Shown: one piece after another, positions 15,225 to 22,606 of the stretch | Numbering within the stretch: position 1 is the first letter of the stretch | Layout of the letters: each line of letters begins with the position of its first letter | Source of the DNA: Pseudomonadota bacterium | GTDB lineage: Archaea; Thermoplasmatota; SW-10-69-26; JACQPN01; JAJPHT01 | Reading direction: 5' to 3' | Length of the DNA: 41,529 nt | NCBI GenBank assembly: GCA_021325135.1 | Contig: JAJPHT010000023.1 | Location: 1-41,529, forward strand | Position numbers and translations under genes: made by a program | Notes under the pieces: generated by a model | What the model saw: only the letters and a program-made list of their open reading frames with translations | What the model was told of the DNA's origin: nothing | Databases searched by the model: none

Positions 15225-16526
15225 CTATCCCACGACCTTCTCCCATTTCTTGAGCTTGAGCACCTTGCTCAGGGAGGAGCCGCGCTCGATCTCGGCGCGC
15301 AGGCGGTCCTCCTGCTCCTTGACCTCGACGGCGCGGTTGGCGATCTCGTGGGCGCGCTCCTTGGGGACCACGCAGACGCCGTTGTCGTCGGCGACGATCC
15401 AGTCGCCGGTGCGGACGCGCTGGCCGCCCGCGAGGATCTCGGTGCCGATCTCGCCGAACCCCTTGGGGTCGCCGGCGTTGGGGCGGAAGACCTTGGCCCA
15501 GCCGGCGAAGCCGATCTTGCGGATCTCGTCCACGTCGCGCATGGCGCCGTCGATGACGACCCCCGCGAGGCCGAGGCGCTTCGCGGTGTGCGAGGCCAGC
15601 TCGCCCCAGACGGCCTTGGTGGTGCCGTCGACCTGGATGACCAGGACGCTGCCGGGCTCGGCCTCGTCGATGGCCTCGACGGGCTTGGCCCAGTCGCCGT
15701 CCATGGCGTGGACGGTGAGGGCGGGGCCGACGGCCTTGAGCCCCTGCTGGAGGGGGAGGATGCCCGTCATGCAGCCCTCGCGGTGCATGGCGTCGCTGAC
15801 GTTGGGCGAGGAGGCGATCTCGAAGGCCTTTCTGATATCAGACGCGCCGAAGCGCTTCATGCCCGCGCTCTCCAGGACCTTCACGCTGTCGATGGCCTCG
15901 CGCAGCCTGCGGGTGGCGGCGGTGGCGTCCTGGGCCTTGGTGATCGCGCCGCCCACGATGAGGATGTCCGCGCCGGCCTCGATAAGGGGGGCCAGCGTCT
16001 CGCTGGTGAGGCCCCCCGCGACGGCGATGGGGAGCGTGGTGGCGGCGCGCACGGCGCGCACGGCCTCCACGGGGCTCCTGCCCTGCATCTGCTCGTCGAT
16101 GCCCACGTGCATGCCGATGTAGTCCGCGCCCATGGCCTCGGCCTCCTTGGCGCGGCGCGGCTTGTCCTTCACCGCGATGAGGTCCACCATGATCTTGCCG
16201 CCGTACTTGCGCGCGGCCTCCACCGCCTCGCGGATGGTGCCATCGTCGCTGGCGCCCAGGATGGTGACGATCGTTGCGCCGGCCTTGATGGCCATCTCGG
16301 CCTCCATGCCGCCGGTGTCCATGACCTTCATGTCGGCCACGATGGGCTTGTCGGGGAACGCCTTGCGCAGGTCGCGCACCGCGTTGAGGCCCTCGCTCTT
16401 GATGAGGGGCGTGCCGGCCTCGACCCAGTCGGCGCCGCCCGCGACGGCCTCGGCGCCCAGCTCGAGCGCGCGATGCATGTTGTAGACGTCCAGCGCGACC
16501 TGGAGGAACCGCCTCTGCGGGGCCAT
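15225..16526 (-). CDS. Bifunctional 3-hexulose-6-phosphate synthase / RraA-like protein
   Basis: 433 residues. The N-terminal domain (1-210) is a hexulose-6-phosphate synthase of the OMP decarboxylase fold, with the active-site D65-M-K67-V-M-D70 in ADMKVMDTGG and AGGLTSETL later. The C-terminal domain (about 225-400) is RraA-like, with NVSDAM, GDWAKP, VIDGAMRDVDEI and GDWIVADDNGV. Such fusions occur in other archaea; the RraA half may be an aldolase or a structural relic. With 6-phospho-3-hexuloisomerase it links fructose-6-phosphate to ribulose-5-phosphate plus formaldehyde. The start is about 25 bp from the shared TATA palindrome. Confidence 0.92.
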   Translation of the reverse strand: MAPQRRFLQVALDVYNMHRALELGAEAVAGGADWVEAGTPLIKSEGLNAVRDLRKAFPDKPIVADMKVMDTGGMEAEMAIKAGATIVTILGASDDGTIREAVEAARKYGGKIMVDLIAVKDKPRRAKEAEAMGADYIGMHVGIDEQMQGRSPVEAVRAVRAATTLPIAVAGGLTSETLAPLIEAGADILIVGGAITKAQDATAATRRLREAIDSVKVLESAGMKRFGASDIRKAFEIASSPNVSDAMHREGCMTGILPLQQGLKAVGPALTVHAMDGDWAKPVEAIDEAEPGSVLVIQVDGTTKAVWGELASHTAKRLGLAGVVIDGAMRDVDEIRKIGFAGWAKVFRPNAGDPKGFGEIGTEILAGGQRVRTGDWIVADDNGVCVVPKERAHEIANRAVEVKEQEDRLRAEIERGSSLSKVLKLKKWEKVVG

Positions 16527-16546
16527 GCGAGGACATGCTCGCGTCG

Positions 16547-16554
16547 CTTATAAG
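16547..16554. promoter_or_regulatory. Shared palindromic TATA box CTTATAAG for divergent genes
   Basis: CTTATAAG is a perfect palindrome. Its centre is about 24 bp from ATG 16526 (minus) and about 27 bp from GTG 16577 (plus), the normal TATA-to-start distance for leaderless archaeal mRNAs in both directions. One box therefore may serve both genes. Confidence 0.7.
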
Positions 16555-16576
16555 TGCTTGAGGAGGTGCCGCGCCC

Positions 16577-17056
16577 GTGGCCCTGGAAGCCCAGCTTGTC
16601 GCCGCCCTGCGCGCGGCCCGCATGACCTTCGCCTGCGCCGAGTCGTGCACGGGCGGCCTCGTGGCGGAGCGCGTGACGCGCGTTGAGGGCGCTTCGGCCG
16701 CGTTCGGGGGCGGCGTCGTCGCGTACTCGGACGCGGCGAAGGCGGACCTCCTGGGCGTCGAGCGCGCGCTGCTGCGCGAGAAGGGCGCCGTCTCGCGCGA
16801 GGTCGCCCGCGAGATGGCGATGCGCGCCCGCGCGCTCCTGGCCGCGGACGTGGCGGTCTCGGCCACCGGCCTCGCGGGGCCCGGGCCGGAGGCGGGCCTC
16901 GTCTTCCTGGGCGTCGCGCACTGGGGCGGCGTCGAGGTCCACGAGATGCGCTACGGCGGCGGCCGCGAGGCGGTGCGCCAGGCCGCGGCCGAGGACGCGC
17001 TGCGCTTCGCCCTGGAGGCGATTCCTCGGGCCAAGGCCGCGCTAGGGGAGCCCTGA
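16577..17056 (+). CDS. pncC: Nicotinamide-nucleotide amidohydrolase-like (CinA C-terminal domain)
   Basis: 159 residues, the usual length of a stand-alone CinA C-terminal domain. Visible motifs are CAESCTGGLVAERVT (catalytic serine region), FGGGVVAYSDAAKADLLGV, EVAREMA and SATGLAGPG. The enzyme hydrolyses NMN to nicotinate mononucleotide and ammonia in pyridine nucleotide recycling. GTG start chosen for frame and for TATA distance; an AGGAGGTG also lies 8 nt upstream, so the start fits either mode. Its last 15 nt overlap the end of the convergent TIM gene. Confidence 0.88.
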   Translation: MALEAQLVAALRAARMTFACAESCTGGLVAERVTRVEGASAAFGGGVVAYSDAAKADLLGVERALLREKGAVSREVAREMAMRARALLAADVAVSATGLAGPGPEAGLVFLGVAHWGGVEVHEMRYGGGREAVRQAAAEDALRFALEAIPRAKAALGEP

Positions 17057-17728
17057 TAGCAGTTCCCCAAGCGCCGCTCCGGGGTCCTTGGCCTTCATCA
17101 CGGCGCTGGCAAGGAGCACGCCCTCGGCGCCAAGCTCCAGCGCGCGGCGCAGGTCCTCGCCCGTTTTCACGCCCGCGCCGCAGAGCACGCGCGCCTGGGG
17201 GTGCACGGCCTTGGCGGCGCGCACGGAGTGGCGCACGACCTCGGGGTCCGCGGTGGTGACGCTGACGCTGCCGCCGATCAGCTCGGGCGGCTCGATGGCG
17301 AGGAGGTCGGGGCGCAGCGCGGCGGCGGCTCCGGTGGTGCGCGCGTTGTCCGTGCACACGACGCGCGCGAGGCCCGCCGCGGCGAGGCGCGCGCACGCGG
17401 CGTCGAGCTCGGCCAGCGTGAGGCGCCGCTCGGCGTGGTTGAGGAGGCTGCCCACGGCGCCCGCGTCCTGCGCGGCCTCCACGAGCGTGGCCCCCGTGCC
17501 GTTGCCCGGCGCGAGGCTGTCGACGTGCTGCGCGAGCACGGGGACGCGCGTGGCCTGCGAGACGCGCAGGAGGTCCGCCGCCTGGGGCGCCACCGCGAGG
17601 GTCACGCGCTTGCCGGCGGCCGCGCGGAGGAGGGCCTCGGTGAAGGGGACCGCGCGCTTGCCCGTCGCCTCGGCGTAGGTCTTGTAGTTGACGATGACCA
17701 CCGGGATTCCGGCGGGGAACGCGGCCAT
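17042..17728 (-). CDS. tpiA: Triosephosphate isomerase, archaeal type
   Basis: 228 residues, the shorter archaeal form. Motifs are VNYKTYAEATG near the N terminus (substrate-binding Lys), LAQHVD (His), LLNHAERRL, the catalytic Glu in AIEPPELIGG and the phosphate-binding GAGVKTGED. It interconverts dihydroxyacetone phosphate and glyceraldehyde-3-phosphate in glycolysis/gluconeogenesis. It starts 1 nt after the stop of the first thioredoxin gene, so the two are cotranscribed. The 3' end overlaps pncC by 15 nt. Confidence 0.95.
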   Translation of the reverse strand: MAAFPAGIPVVIVNYKTYAEATGKRAVPFTEALLRAAAGKRVTLAVAPQAADLLRVSQATRVPVLAQHVDSLAPGNGTGATLVEAAQDAGAVGSLLNHAERRLTLAELDAACARLAAAGLARVVCTDNARTTGAAAALRPDLLAIEPPELIGGSVSVTTADPEVVRHSVRAAKAVHPQARVLCGAGVKTGEDLRRALELGAEGVLLASAVMKAKDPGAALGELLSGLP

Positions 17729-17729
17729 C

Positions 17730-18056
17730 TCAGAGCCCCAGCGTCTTGGCGAAGCGCGCCTTGTACGCGTCCTTGGCGTGAAGGCCCGACACCTGGTCGA
17801 CGCGCCGGCCGTTCTTGAACACCAGCACGGCGGGCAGGCCCATGATGCCGTAGCGCTGCGCGGTCTGCGGGTTCTCCTCGGTGTTGATCTTCGCCACCGC
17901 GACCTGGCCGCCGTACTCCGCCGCCAGGTCGTGCATGATGGGGTCGAGCTTCTTGCACGGCTGGCACCAGGGCGCCCACGCGTCCAGGACGACGTTGGGG
18001 TGCTGCTGGAGGAACTGCGAGAAGGTGGCGTCGGTGACGTCGACCGGCGAGGCCAT
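17730..18056 (-). CDS. Thioredoxin, active site CQPC
   Basis: 108 residues. The redox motif is WAPWCQPCKK, with the cis-proline in MGLPAVLVF. It reduces protein disulfides in the cytoplasm. The CQPC site differs from the CGPC of the neighbouring paralogue, which may change its redox potential or partner. A GGAAAAAGGG tract on the opposite strand, about 29 bp before the ATG, could be a weak promoter; otherwise it is read from the upstream thioredoxin gene across a 63-nt gap. Confidence 0.93.
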   Translation of the reverse strand: MASPVDVTDATFSQFLQQHPNVVLDAWAPWCQPCKKLDPIMHDLAAEYGGQVAVAKINTEENPQTAQRYGIMGLPAVLVFKNGRRVDQVSGLHAKDAYKARFAKTLGL

Positions 18057-18119
18057 GCCCGGGAGCAGGCGCGAGGAAGGGAAAAAGGGCGCGCTATCGC
18101 GGGCCCCACTTCCTCTGGA

Positions 18120-18455
18120 TCAGATGCCGAAGCTCTTGTTGAACCGCGCGCGCAGCGTGTCCTTGGGCTGGACGCCGACGATCTGATCGACGCGCTCGCC
18201 GTTCTTGAACACCAGCAGCGTGGGGATGCTCATGATCCCGTAGCGCATGGCCGTCTGCTGGTTGTCGTCGGTGTTGAGCTTCGCGATGGCGACCTGGCCG
18301 TTGTACTCGATCGCCAGCTCGTCCATGATGGGCGCGATGCGCTTGCACGGCCCGCACCAGGGCGCCCACGCGTCGACGACGACGTTGGGGTGGCTCTTGA
18401 CGAACTGGGCGAAGTCGGCGTCGCTGATGTCCACGGGCTTCGTGGGGGCGCTCAT
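18120..18455 (-). CDS. trxA: Thioredoxin, active site CGPC
   Basis: 111 residues. It has canonical thioredoxin features: DAWAPWCGPCKRIAPIMDEL, VAIAKLNTDDN and the cis-Pro segment MSIPTLLVFKNG. It is clearly a paralogue of the 17730-18056 protein, sharing DAWAPWC, QVA.AK.NT and RVDQ..G. ATG 18455 is chosen because CCTTATGG on the minus strand is centred about 30 bp upstream, consistent with a leaderless start. Confidence 0.95.
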   Translation of the reverse strand: MSAPTKPVDISDADFAQFVKSHPNVVVDAWAPWCGPCKRIAPIMDELAIEYNGQVAIAKLNTDDNQQTAMRYGIMSIPTLLVFKNGERVDQIVGVQPKDTLRARFNKSFGI

Positions 18456-18636
18456 CGGGCACCGCTGACCCGCTTCTGCCCCATAAGGATTCGGTGAGCC
18501 CGAGGCCACGGGGCCCCCTCCGGGGCGGCGCCCCCGCGTCGGGCTCCCCCAGGAGGGCCCGTCACGGCGGCGCGATCCCGGGGGGTGATCCGTCTTTTTG
18601 GCAAGCTTCAAAGGTGCCCAGGGCTCATGGGGATGC

Positions 18637-19080
18637 GTGCTCGACGAGAAGGACCGGCTCATCCTGGAGGAGCTTCGCGCCGACTCCAAGAAGACCACCA
18701 AGACCATCGCCGAGAACACGGGCATCCCCAGGACGACGGTCCACGACCGCGTCCACAAGATGGAGCACTCGGGCGTCATCAAGCGCTTCACCATCGTCCC
18801 CAACTACGAGCTCATCGGCGAGCCGACCACCGCCTTCGTCTTCATCAGCTACGCGGGCGGCAGCGGCGCCAACCAGCGCGAGCTCGCCAGCGCCCTCTCC
18901 AGCATGAAGGGCGTCTACGAGGTCCACATGATCAGCGGCGACTGGGACATCCTCGCCAAGGTGCGCGGCGAGAACGTCGAGCGCATCGGCGAGCTGGTCA
19001 CCGAGAAGCTGCGCGAATTGCCCGGAGTGGGCAAGACCGTGACCTGCGCGGTGTTCAAGACCGTCAAGGAAGAGACGTGA
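18637..19080 (+). CDS. Lrp/AsnC-family transcription regulator
   Basis: 147 residues from GTG. The N-terminal winged helix is VLDEKDRLILEELRADSKKT with IAENTGIPRTTVHDRVHKME as the recognition region, followed by the effector-binding RAM domain (TAFVFISY ... VYEVHMISGDWDILAKVRG). Family members bind amino acids or similar small molecules and control metabolism genes as octamers. The GTG fits the family's usual LDE.DR start; AGCTTCAAAGG lies about 29 bp upstream as a TATA-like element. Confidence 0.9.
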   Translation: MLDEKDRLILEELRADSKKTTKTIAENTGIPRTTVHDRVHKMEHSGVIKRFTIVPNYELIGEPTTAFVFISYAGGSGANQRELASALSSMKGVYEVHMISGDWDILAKVRGENVERIGELVTEKLRELPGVGKTVTCAVFKTVKEET

Positions 19081-19137
19081 GCCGCGCGATCCAAATCGCA
19101 AGGCTTAGAAGCCGCGCGGCCGGATGATGCGCCCGGG

Positions 19138-19992
19138 ATGCACACGATGAGCGTGCAGGACAAGCTCAGGCTCCACCTCGCCGACAAGACCGTCACCTGG
19201 CGCGAGGACGTGCCCCACGCCCTCGCCGCGCAGACCCCCGAGGGGCTCTTCCTCTCCTTCGGCGGCGCCGTCACCGCCTCCACCGTCATCGACGCGTACA
19301 ACGCCGGCCGCGGCTCCCGCATCACTCTCCTCCACGAAGGTCCCGTGGGCGACGTCGCGCGCCGCAGCGCGGCCCGCTTCGGCGTCACGCTCCTGGACGC
19401 CGCCACGCTCCCCGAGCCCGCCCCCACCACCCTCGCCGAGACGCTGGCCCCCCGCGCCGCGCTCCCCGCCCCGGCGCCTGAACCCCTCCTTCCCGCCCAC
19501 GTCGAGCCCGCGCCCGTGGTCACGCCCGGGGTCGCACCCGTGGCGCCACCCGTGGTCACGCCCGTGGCGGACCCCCCCGCGCTCCCGCCCCTCCCCTGGG
19601 ACGCCTCCGTCCCCCCGGCCGACCCCTTCTCCACGGCGCAGGTCACCCTGGAGGTCACGCCCCACGAGATCCTGGCGATGCCCTGGACGCTCCACCCCGA
19701 CACGCCCGTCGAGGAGCACCTGGAGATCACGGAGACGAAGCGCGGGCCCCGCGGCACCCTCCGCCCGACGACGGACCTCCACCCGGACTCGAAGCACTGG
19801 GGCCTCCCGTGGCCACGCCCGCGGACGCCGGCGGACGGCCTCGCCATCGCGGACCCCAAGATCTGGAGCAACCCCCAGCGCCTGGAGTCGCTGCACGCCT
19901 CGTTCGACGCGCGCGCGGCGAAGCTCGCCGGGCCGGGCCCCGCGCCCGAGGGCGGAAGCTGGCTGAAGCGCCTCCAGTTCGACGGCGCCTGA
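19138..19992 (+). CDS. Protein of unknown function with proline/valine linker
   Basis: 284 residues. The N-terminal 105 residues form an alpha/beta domain (VTWREDVPHALAAQTPEGLF, LSFGGAVTAS, ITLLHEGPVGDVARRSAARF, GVTLLD), somewhat like degenerate nuclease-fold domains, but I do not recognise a family. Residues about 110-165 are Pro/Ala/Val-rich and include the family B palindrome (PVVTPG, PPVVTPVADPP). The C-terminal 120 residues have Trp and Pro motifs (MPWTLHPD, DPKIWSNPQRLESL). No signal peptide. AGGCTTAGAAG about 31 bp upstream may be the promoter. Confidence 0.6.
   Translation: MHTMSVQDKLRLHLADKTVTWREDVPHALAAQTPEGLFLSFGGAVTASTVIDAYNAGRGSRITLLHEGPVGDVARRSAARFGVTLLDAATLPEPAPTTLAETLAPRAALPAPAPEPLLPAHVEPAPVVTPGVAPVAPPVVTPVADPPALPPLPWDASVPPADPFSTAQVTLEVTPHEILAMPWTLHPDTPVEEHLEITETKRGPRGTLRPTTDLHPDSKHWGLPWPRPRTPADGLAIADPKIWSNPQRLESLHASFDARAAKLAGPGPAPEGGSWLKRLQFDGA
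19513..19567 (+). repeat. Family B repeat copy 3, two direct half-sites inside a gene
   Basis: CCCGTGGTCACGCCCGGG at 19513-19530 and CCCGTGGTCACGCCCGTGG at 19549-19567 repeat directly, 36 nt apart, in the frame that encodes PVVTP twice. The second is identical to the arm in the copy at 13843-13861. Confidence 0.8.
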
Positions 19993-21804
19993 TCACTCGG
20001 GGGCCATCCAGCCCATCTCCACCGCGGTCCGGTAGAGGCGCTTGCCCTGGAGGTCCGCGGGCGTGAGGTCCAGCGTGCTGCCGGCGGCGTGGCGCACGCC
20101 CGCGTCGTAGTCCTTGAACCCCTTCTTGACGAGATAGCGGGTGGTCCGCTCGGTGGCGAAGGCCTCCATGGCGGCGGCGGTGCGCGCGGCGGTGAGGTCG
20201 CCGGTGAAGACCTTGGCCTGCCCCCGGGCGAGGATGGCCACCTTGTCCACCACCGAGTCCAGGAACCAGCGGTCGTGGCTCACGACGAGGAGCGTGCCCT
20301 GGTAGGCGTTGAGCGCGCCCACGAGGGCCTTCACGCTGTCGAGGTCCAGGTGGTTGGTGGGCTCGTCGAGGATGAGGAGGTTGGAGGGGGAGAGGATGGT
20401 CTTCAGGAGCGCGAGGCGGCTGCGCTCGCCGCCCGACAGGGAGGCCACCTTGCGGGCGGGGTCGTGGTCGTGGCGGAAGCCGAAGCGGCCCAGGAGGGCG
20501 CGGCCGTCCTCTTCCGCGAGGCCGGGGCGCGCGCCGCGCACCTCGTCCAGCAGGCTCCTGCGCTCGTCCAACCCTTCGTGGCCCTGGGCGTAGTACGCGC
20601 CCTTGACGCCGGGGGCCACCTCGATGGTGCCCACGTCCTTCTTCTCGCGGCCGGTGAGGATGCGCAGGAGCGTCGTCTTGCCCACGCCGTTGGGCCCCGC
20701 GAGCCCCATGCGGTCCCCCTTGACCACGTCGAGGTCGAGGCCGTAGAAGAGGACGCGCTCGCCCAGCTTCTTGCCCAGGCCGCGGACGCGCACGACCTCG
20801 CGGGAGGACTTGAACGTCTCGGGGAAGCCCAGCGCCATGGCGGCGCGCGCGACGAGGGGGTCGGGCGTGCGGTCGATGGCGGCGCGGTACTTCTCCAGGC
20901 GCGTGAGGCGGCTCGCCATCTGGCCGTTGAAGCGCTTCATGTGGCGGAACTGCTCGATGACGGCCTTCTGGCGCTCCAGCTCCTTCTCTTCGCGCTCGCG
21001 CTGGAGGAGGAGCCGCTGCTGGTCCTCGGAGCGCACGCGCTCGAAGTCGCTGTAGTTGCCGGGGTACGATTCGATGGCGCCGTCGTGGAGCCAGAGCACG
21101 CGCGTCGCGAGGTTGTCCAGGAAGGCGCGGTCGTGGCTCACCAGGAGGACGGTGCCCGCGTAGCCGCCGATCCAGTCCTCCAGCCATTCGACGGTCTCCA
21201 CGTCCAGGTGGTTGGTGGGCTCGTCGAGGATGAGGAGGCCGCTGGGCTCGGCGGCGTGGAGCGCCTTGGCGAGGAGGAGGCGCGTGCGCTCGCCACCCGA
21301 CAAGTGCGCGGCCTTCTTGCCGAGGTCGTCCTCGGCGAAGCCCAGGGCTTCGGCGATGGCGCTGCCGGCGGCGTCGGAGCCTGCGGCTTGGGCCTGGGCG
21401 GCTTCGCGTTGCAGCTCGCCGTAGCGGGCGACGACGACGTCCGCTTCGCCCGATTCGTAGAGCGCGGGGTCGGCCATGCGCTCTTCGAGCGAAGCAAGCT
21501 CGGCCGCGATCTCGGGGGGCACCGTCGCGGCCGCGGCGAGGACCTGGCGCGCGGTGGCGTCGGGGCCCACCTTGGCGTGCTGCTCGAAGTAGGCGATGGG
21601 CAGGCGCGGGGCGAGGAGGAGCGTGCCTTCGTCGGGCCGCGCGCGGCCGGCGATCATCTCGATGAGGGTCGTCTTGCCCGCGCCGTTGGGGCCCACGAGG
21701 GCGATGCGCTCGCCCGCCTCGATGGAGAAGGCGGCGCCGTCCAGGATGGCGCGCCCTCCCAGCGCGCGGTGGAGGCTCTCGCCGGTGACCAGGGGGCGCG
21801 GCAC
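19993..21804 (-). CDS. ABC-F family ATPase
   Basis: 603 residues with two ATP-binding cassettes and no membrane segments. Cassette 1 has Walker A GPNGAGKTT, signature LSGGER and Walker B LLILDEPTNHLD; cassette 2 has GPNGVGKTT, LSGGER and the same Walker B. Between them lies the charged ABC-F linker (QQRLLLQREREEKELERQKA). ABC-F proteins bind the ribosomal E site and regulate translation or protect against antibiotics; the specific role here is unknown. The gene follows the hydrolase gene by 19 nt. Confidence 0.94.
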   Translation of the reverse strand: MPRPLVTGESLHRALGGRAILDGAAFSIEAGERIALVGPNGAGKTTLIEMIAGRARPDEGTLLLAPRLPIAYFEQHAKVGPDATARQVLAAAATVPPEIAAELASLEERMADPALYESGEADVVVARYGELQREAAQAQAAGSDAAGSAIAEALGFAEDDLGKKAAHLSGGERTRLLLAKALHAAEPSGLLILDEPTNHLDVETVEWLEDWIGGYAGTVLLVSHDRAFLDNLATRVLWLHDGAIESYPGNYSDFERVRSEDQQRLLLQREREEKELERQKAVIEQFRHMKRFNGQMASRLTRLEKYRAAIDRTPDPLVARAAMALGFPETFKSSREVVRVRGLGKKLGERVLFYGLDLDVVKGDRMGLAGPNGVGKTTLLRILTGREKKDVGTIEVAPGVKGAYYAQGHEGLDERRSLLDEVRGARPGLAEEDGRALLGRFGFRHDHDPARKVASLSGGERSRLALLKTILSPSNLLILDEPTNHLDLDSVKALVGALNAYQGTLLVVSHDRWFLDSVVDKVAILARGQAKVFTGDLTAARTAAAMEAFATERTTRYLVKKGFKDYDAGVRHAAGSTLDLTPADLQGKRLYRTAVEMGWMAPE

Positions 21805-21823
21805 GCGGGCGCGAGGCGGGGCC

Positions 21824-22576
21824 TCAGCCTTGAACCTGCCGCGCGATCCACGCCTCGATGGCCGCGGAATACGCGGGGTCCAAGAGGAGGTTCGTCCCGT
21901 GGGCGCTGCCGGGGACCACGTCCACGTCGTGGGGGCCCGGGTGGCGCTGCGCGAGGTCGCGGGCGGATTGCGCGGCGTAGGCGTCGCCCTGGGAGGCGAA
22001 GAAGAGGATGGGCCCGCGGAACGCGGCCGCGGCGCCCGTGGCGTCGATGCCTCGGTAATTGTCCCCCGCGGAGAGGAGCACCGCGGCGCGCGCGAGGGGG
22101 TCGGCCGCGGCGTGGCGCAGCGCCTCGTTGGCGCCCACGGAGGCGCCCAGGATCACGCTGGCGTTGGCCAGGGGCTGCATCGCGGCGAGGTCGCGCTCCA
22201 TGGCGAGGAAGTCCGCGTCGCCGAACTGCTGGAGCGTGCGCGTGGAGCCGTCCGTGCGGTGCGTGGAGAGGCCGTGGCCCCGGGAGTCGAACGCCACGAC
22301 GCGCCACCCTTTGGCAGCGAGGTCATGGGCCAGCGTGTCGTAGCTGTGCCGGTCCTCGTTGAGGCCGTGGACCAGGAGGATGCCCGGGGCGGTGGCGTTC
22401 CCGCGGTTCCACGCCGCGCCCTGGAGCACCCAGCCGTCCGCGGTGGTCGCGCAGAGCGCCTCGCCTCCTCCGCGGTCGATGGCGGCCGGCGCGCAGGGGG
22501 CGGGCGCCGCGGGCGCGGGCGAGGCGGCGCACCCCGCGAGGAGCAGCGCCGCCACCAGGAGCAGGGGCCGGAGCAC
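21824..22576 (-). CDS. Lipoprotein alpha/beta hydrolase
   Basis: 250 residues. Signal peptide with lipobox LLLAGC (Cys16), then an alpha/beta hydrolase fold: oxyanion region LLVHGLNEDRHSY, FDSRGHGLS, the nucleophile serine in GASVGA, acid Asp in QGDAYA and His in GSAHGT. It should be anchored outside the membrane and cleave esters or peptides; substrate unknown. It lies 30 nt after the PNGase A-like gene in the same direction, suggesting a small operon of exported hydrolases with the ABC-F gene last. Confidence 0.88.
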   Translation of the reverse strand: MLRPLLLVAALLLAGCAASPAPAAPAPCAPAAIDRGGGEALCATTADGWVLQGAAWNRGNATAPGILLVHGLNEDRHSYDTLAHDLAAKGWRVVAFDSRGHGLSTHRTDGSTRTLQQFGDADFLAMERDLAAMQPLANASVILGASVGANEALRHAAADPLARAAVLLSAGDNYRGIDATGAAAAFRGPILFFASQGDAYAAQSARDLAQRHPGPHDVDVVPGSAHGTNLLLDPAYSAAIEAWIARQVQG

Positions 22577-22606
22577 GAGCCCGCAGCCCGCCCCTGGGCG
22601 AAGAAC

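Noticed and set aside
9643..16526. Formaldehyde-fixing methylotrophy based on hexulose-phosphate synthase and isomerase
   Set aside because: In archaea this enzyme pair usually works to make ribulose-5-phosphate, and no methanol or methylamine oxidation gene is in the window.
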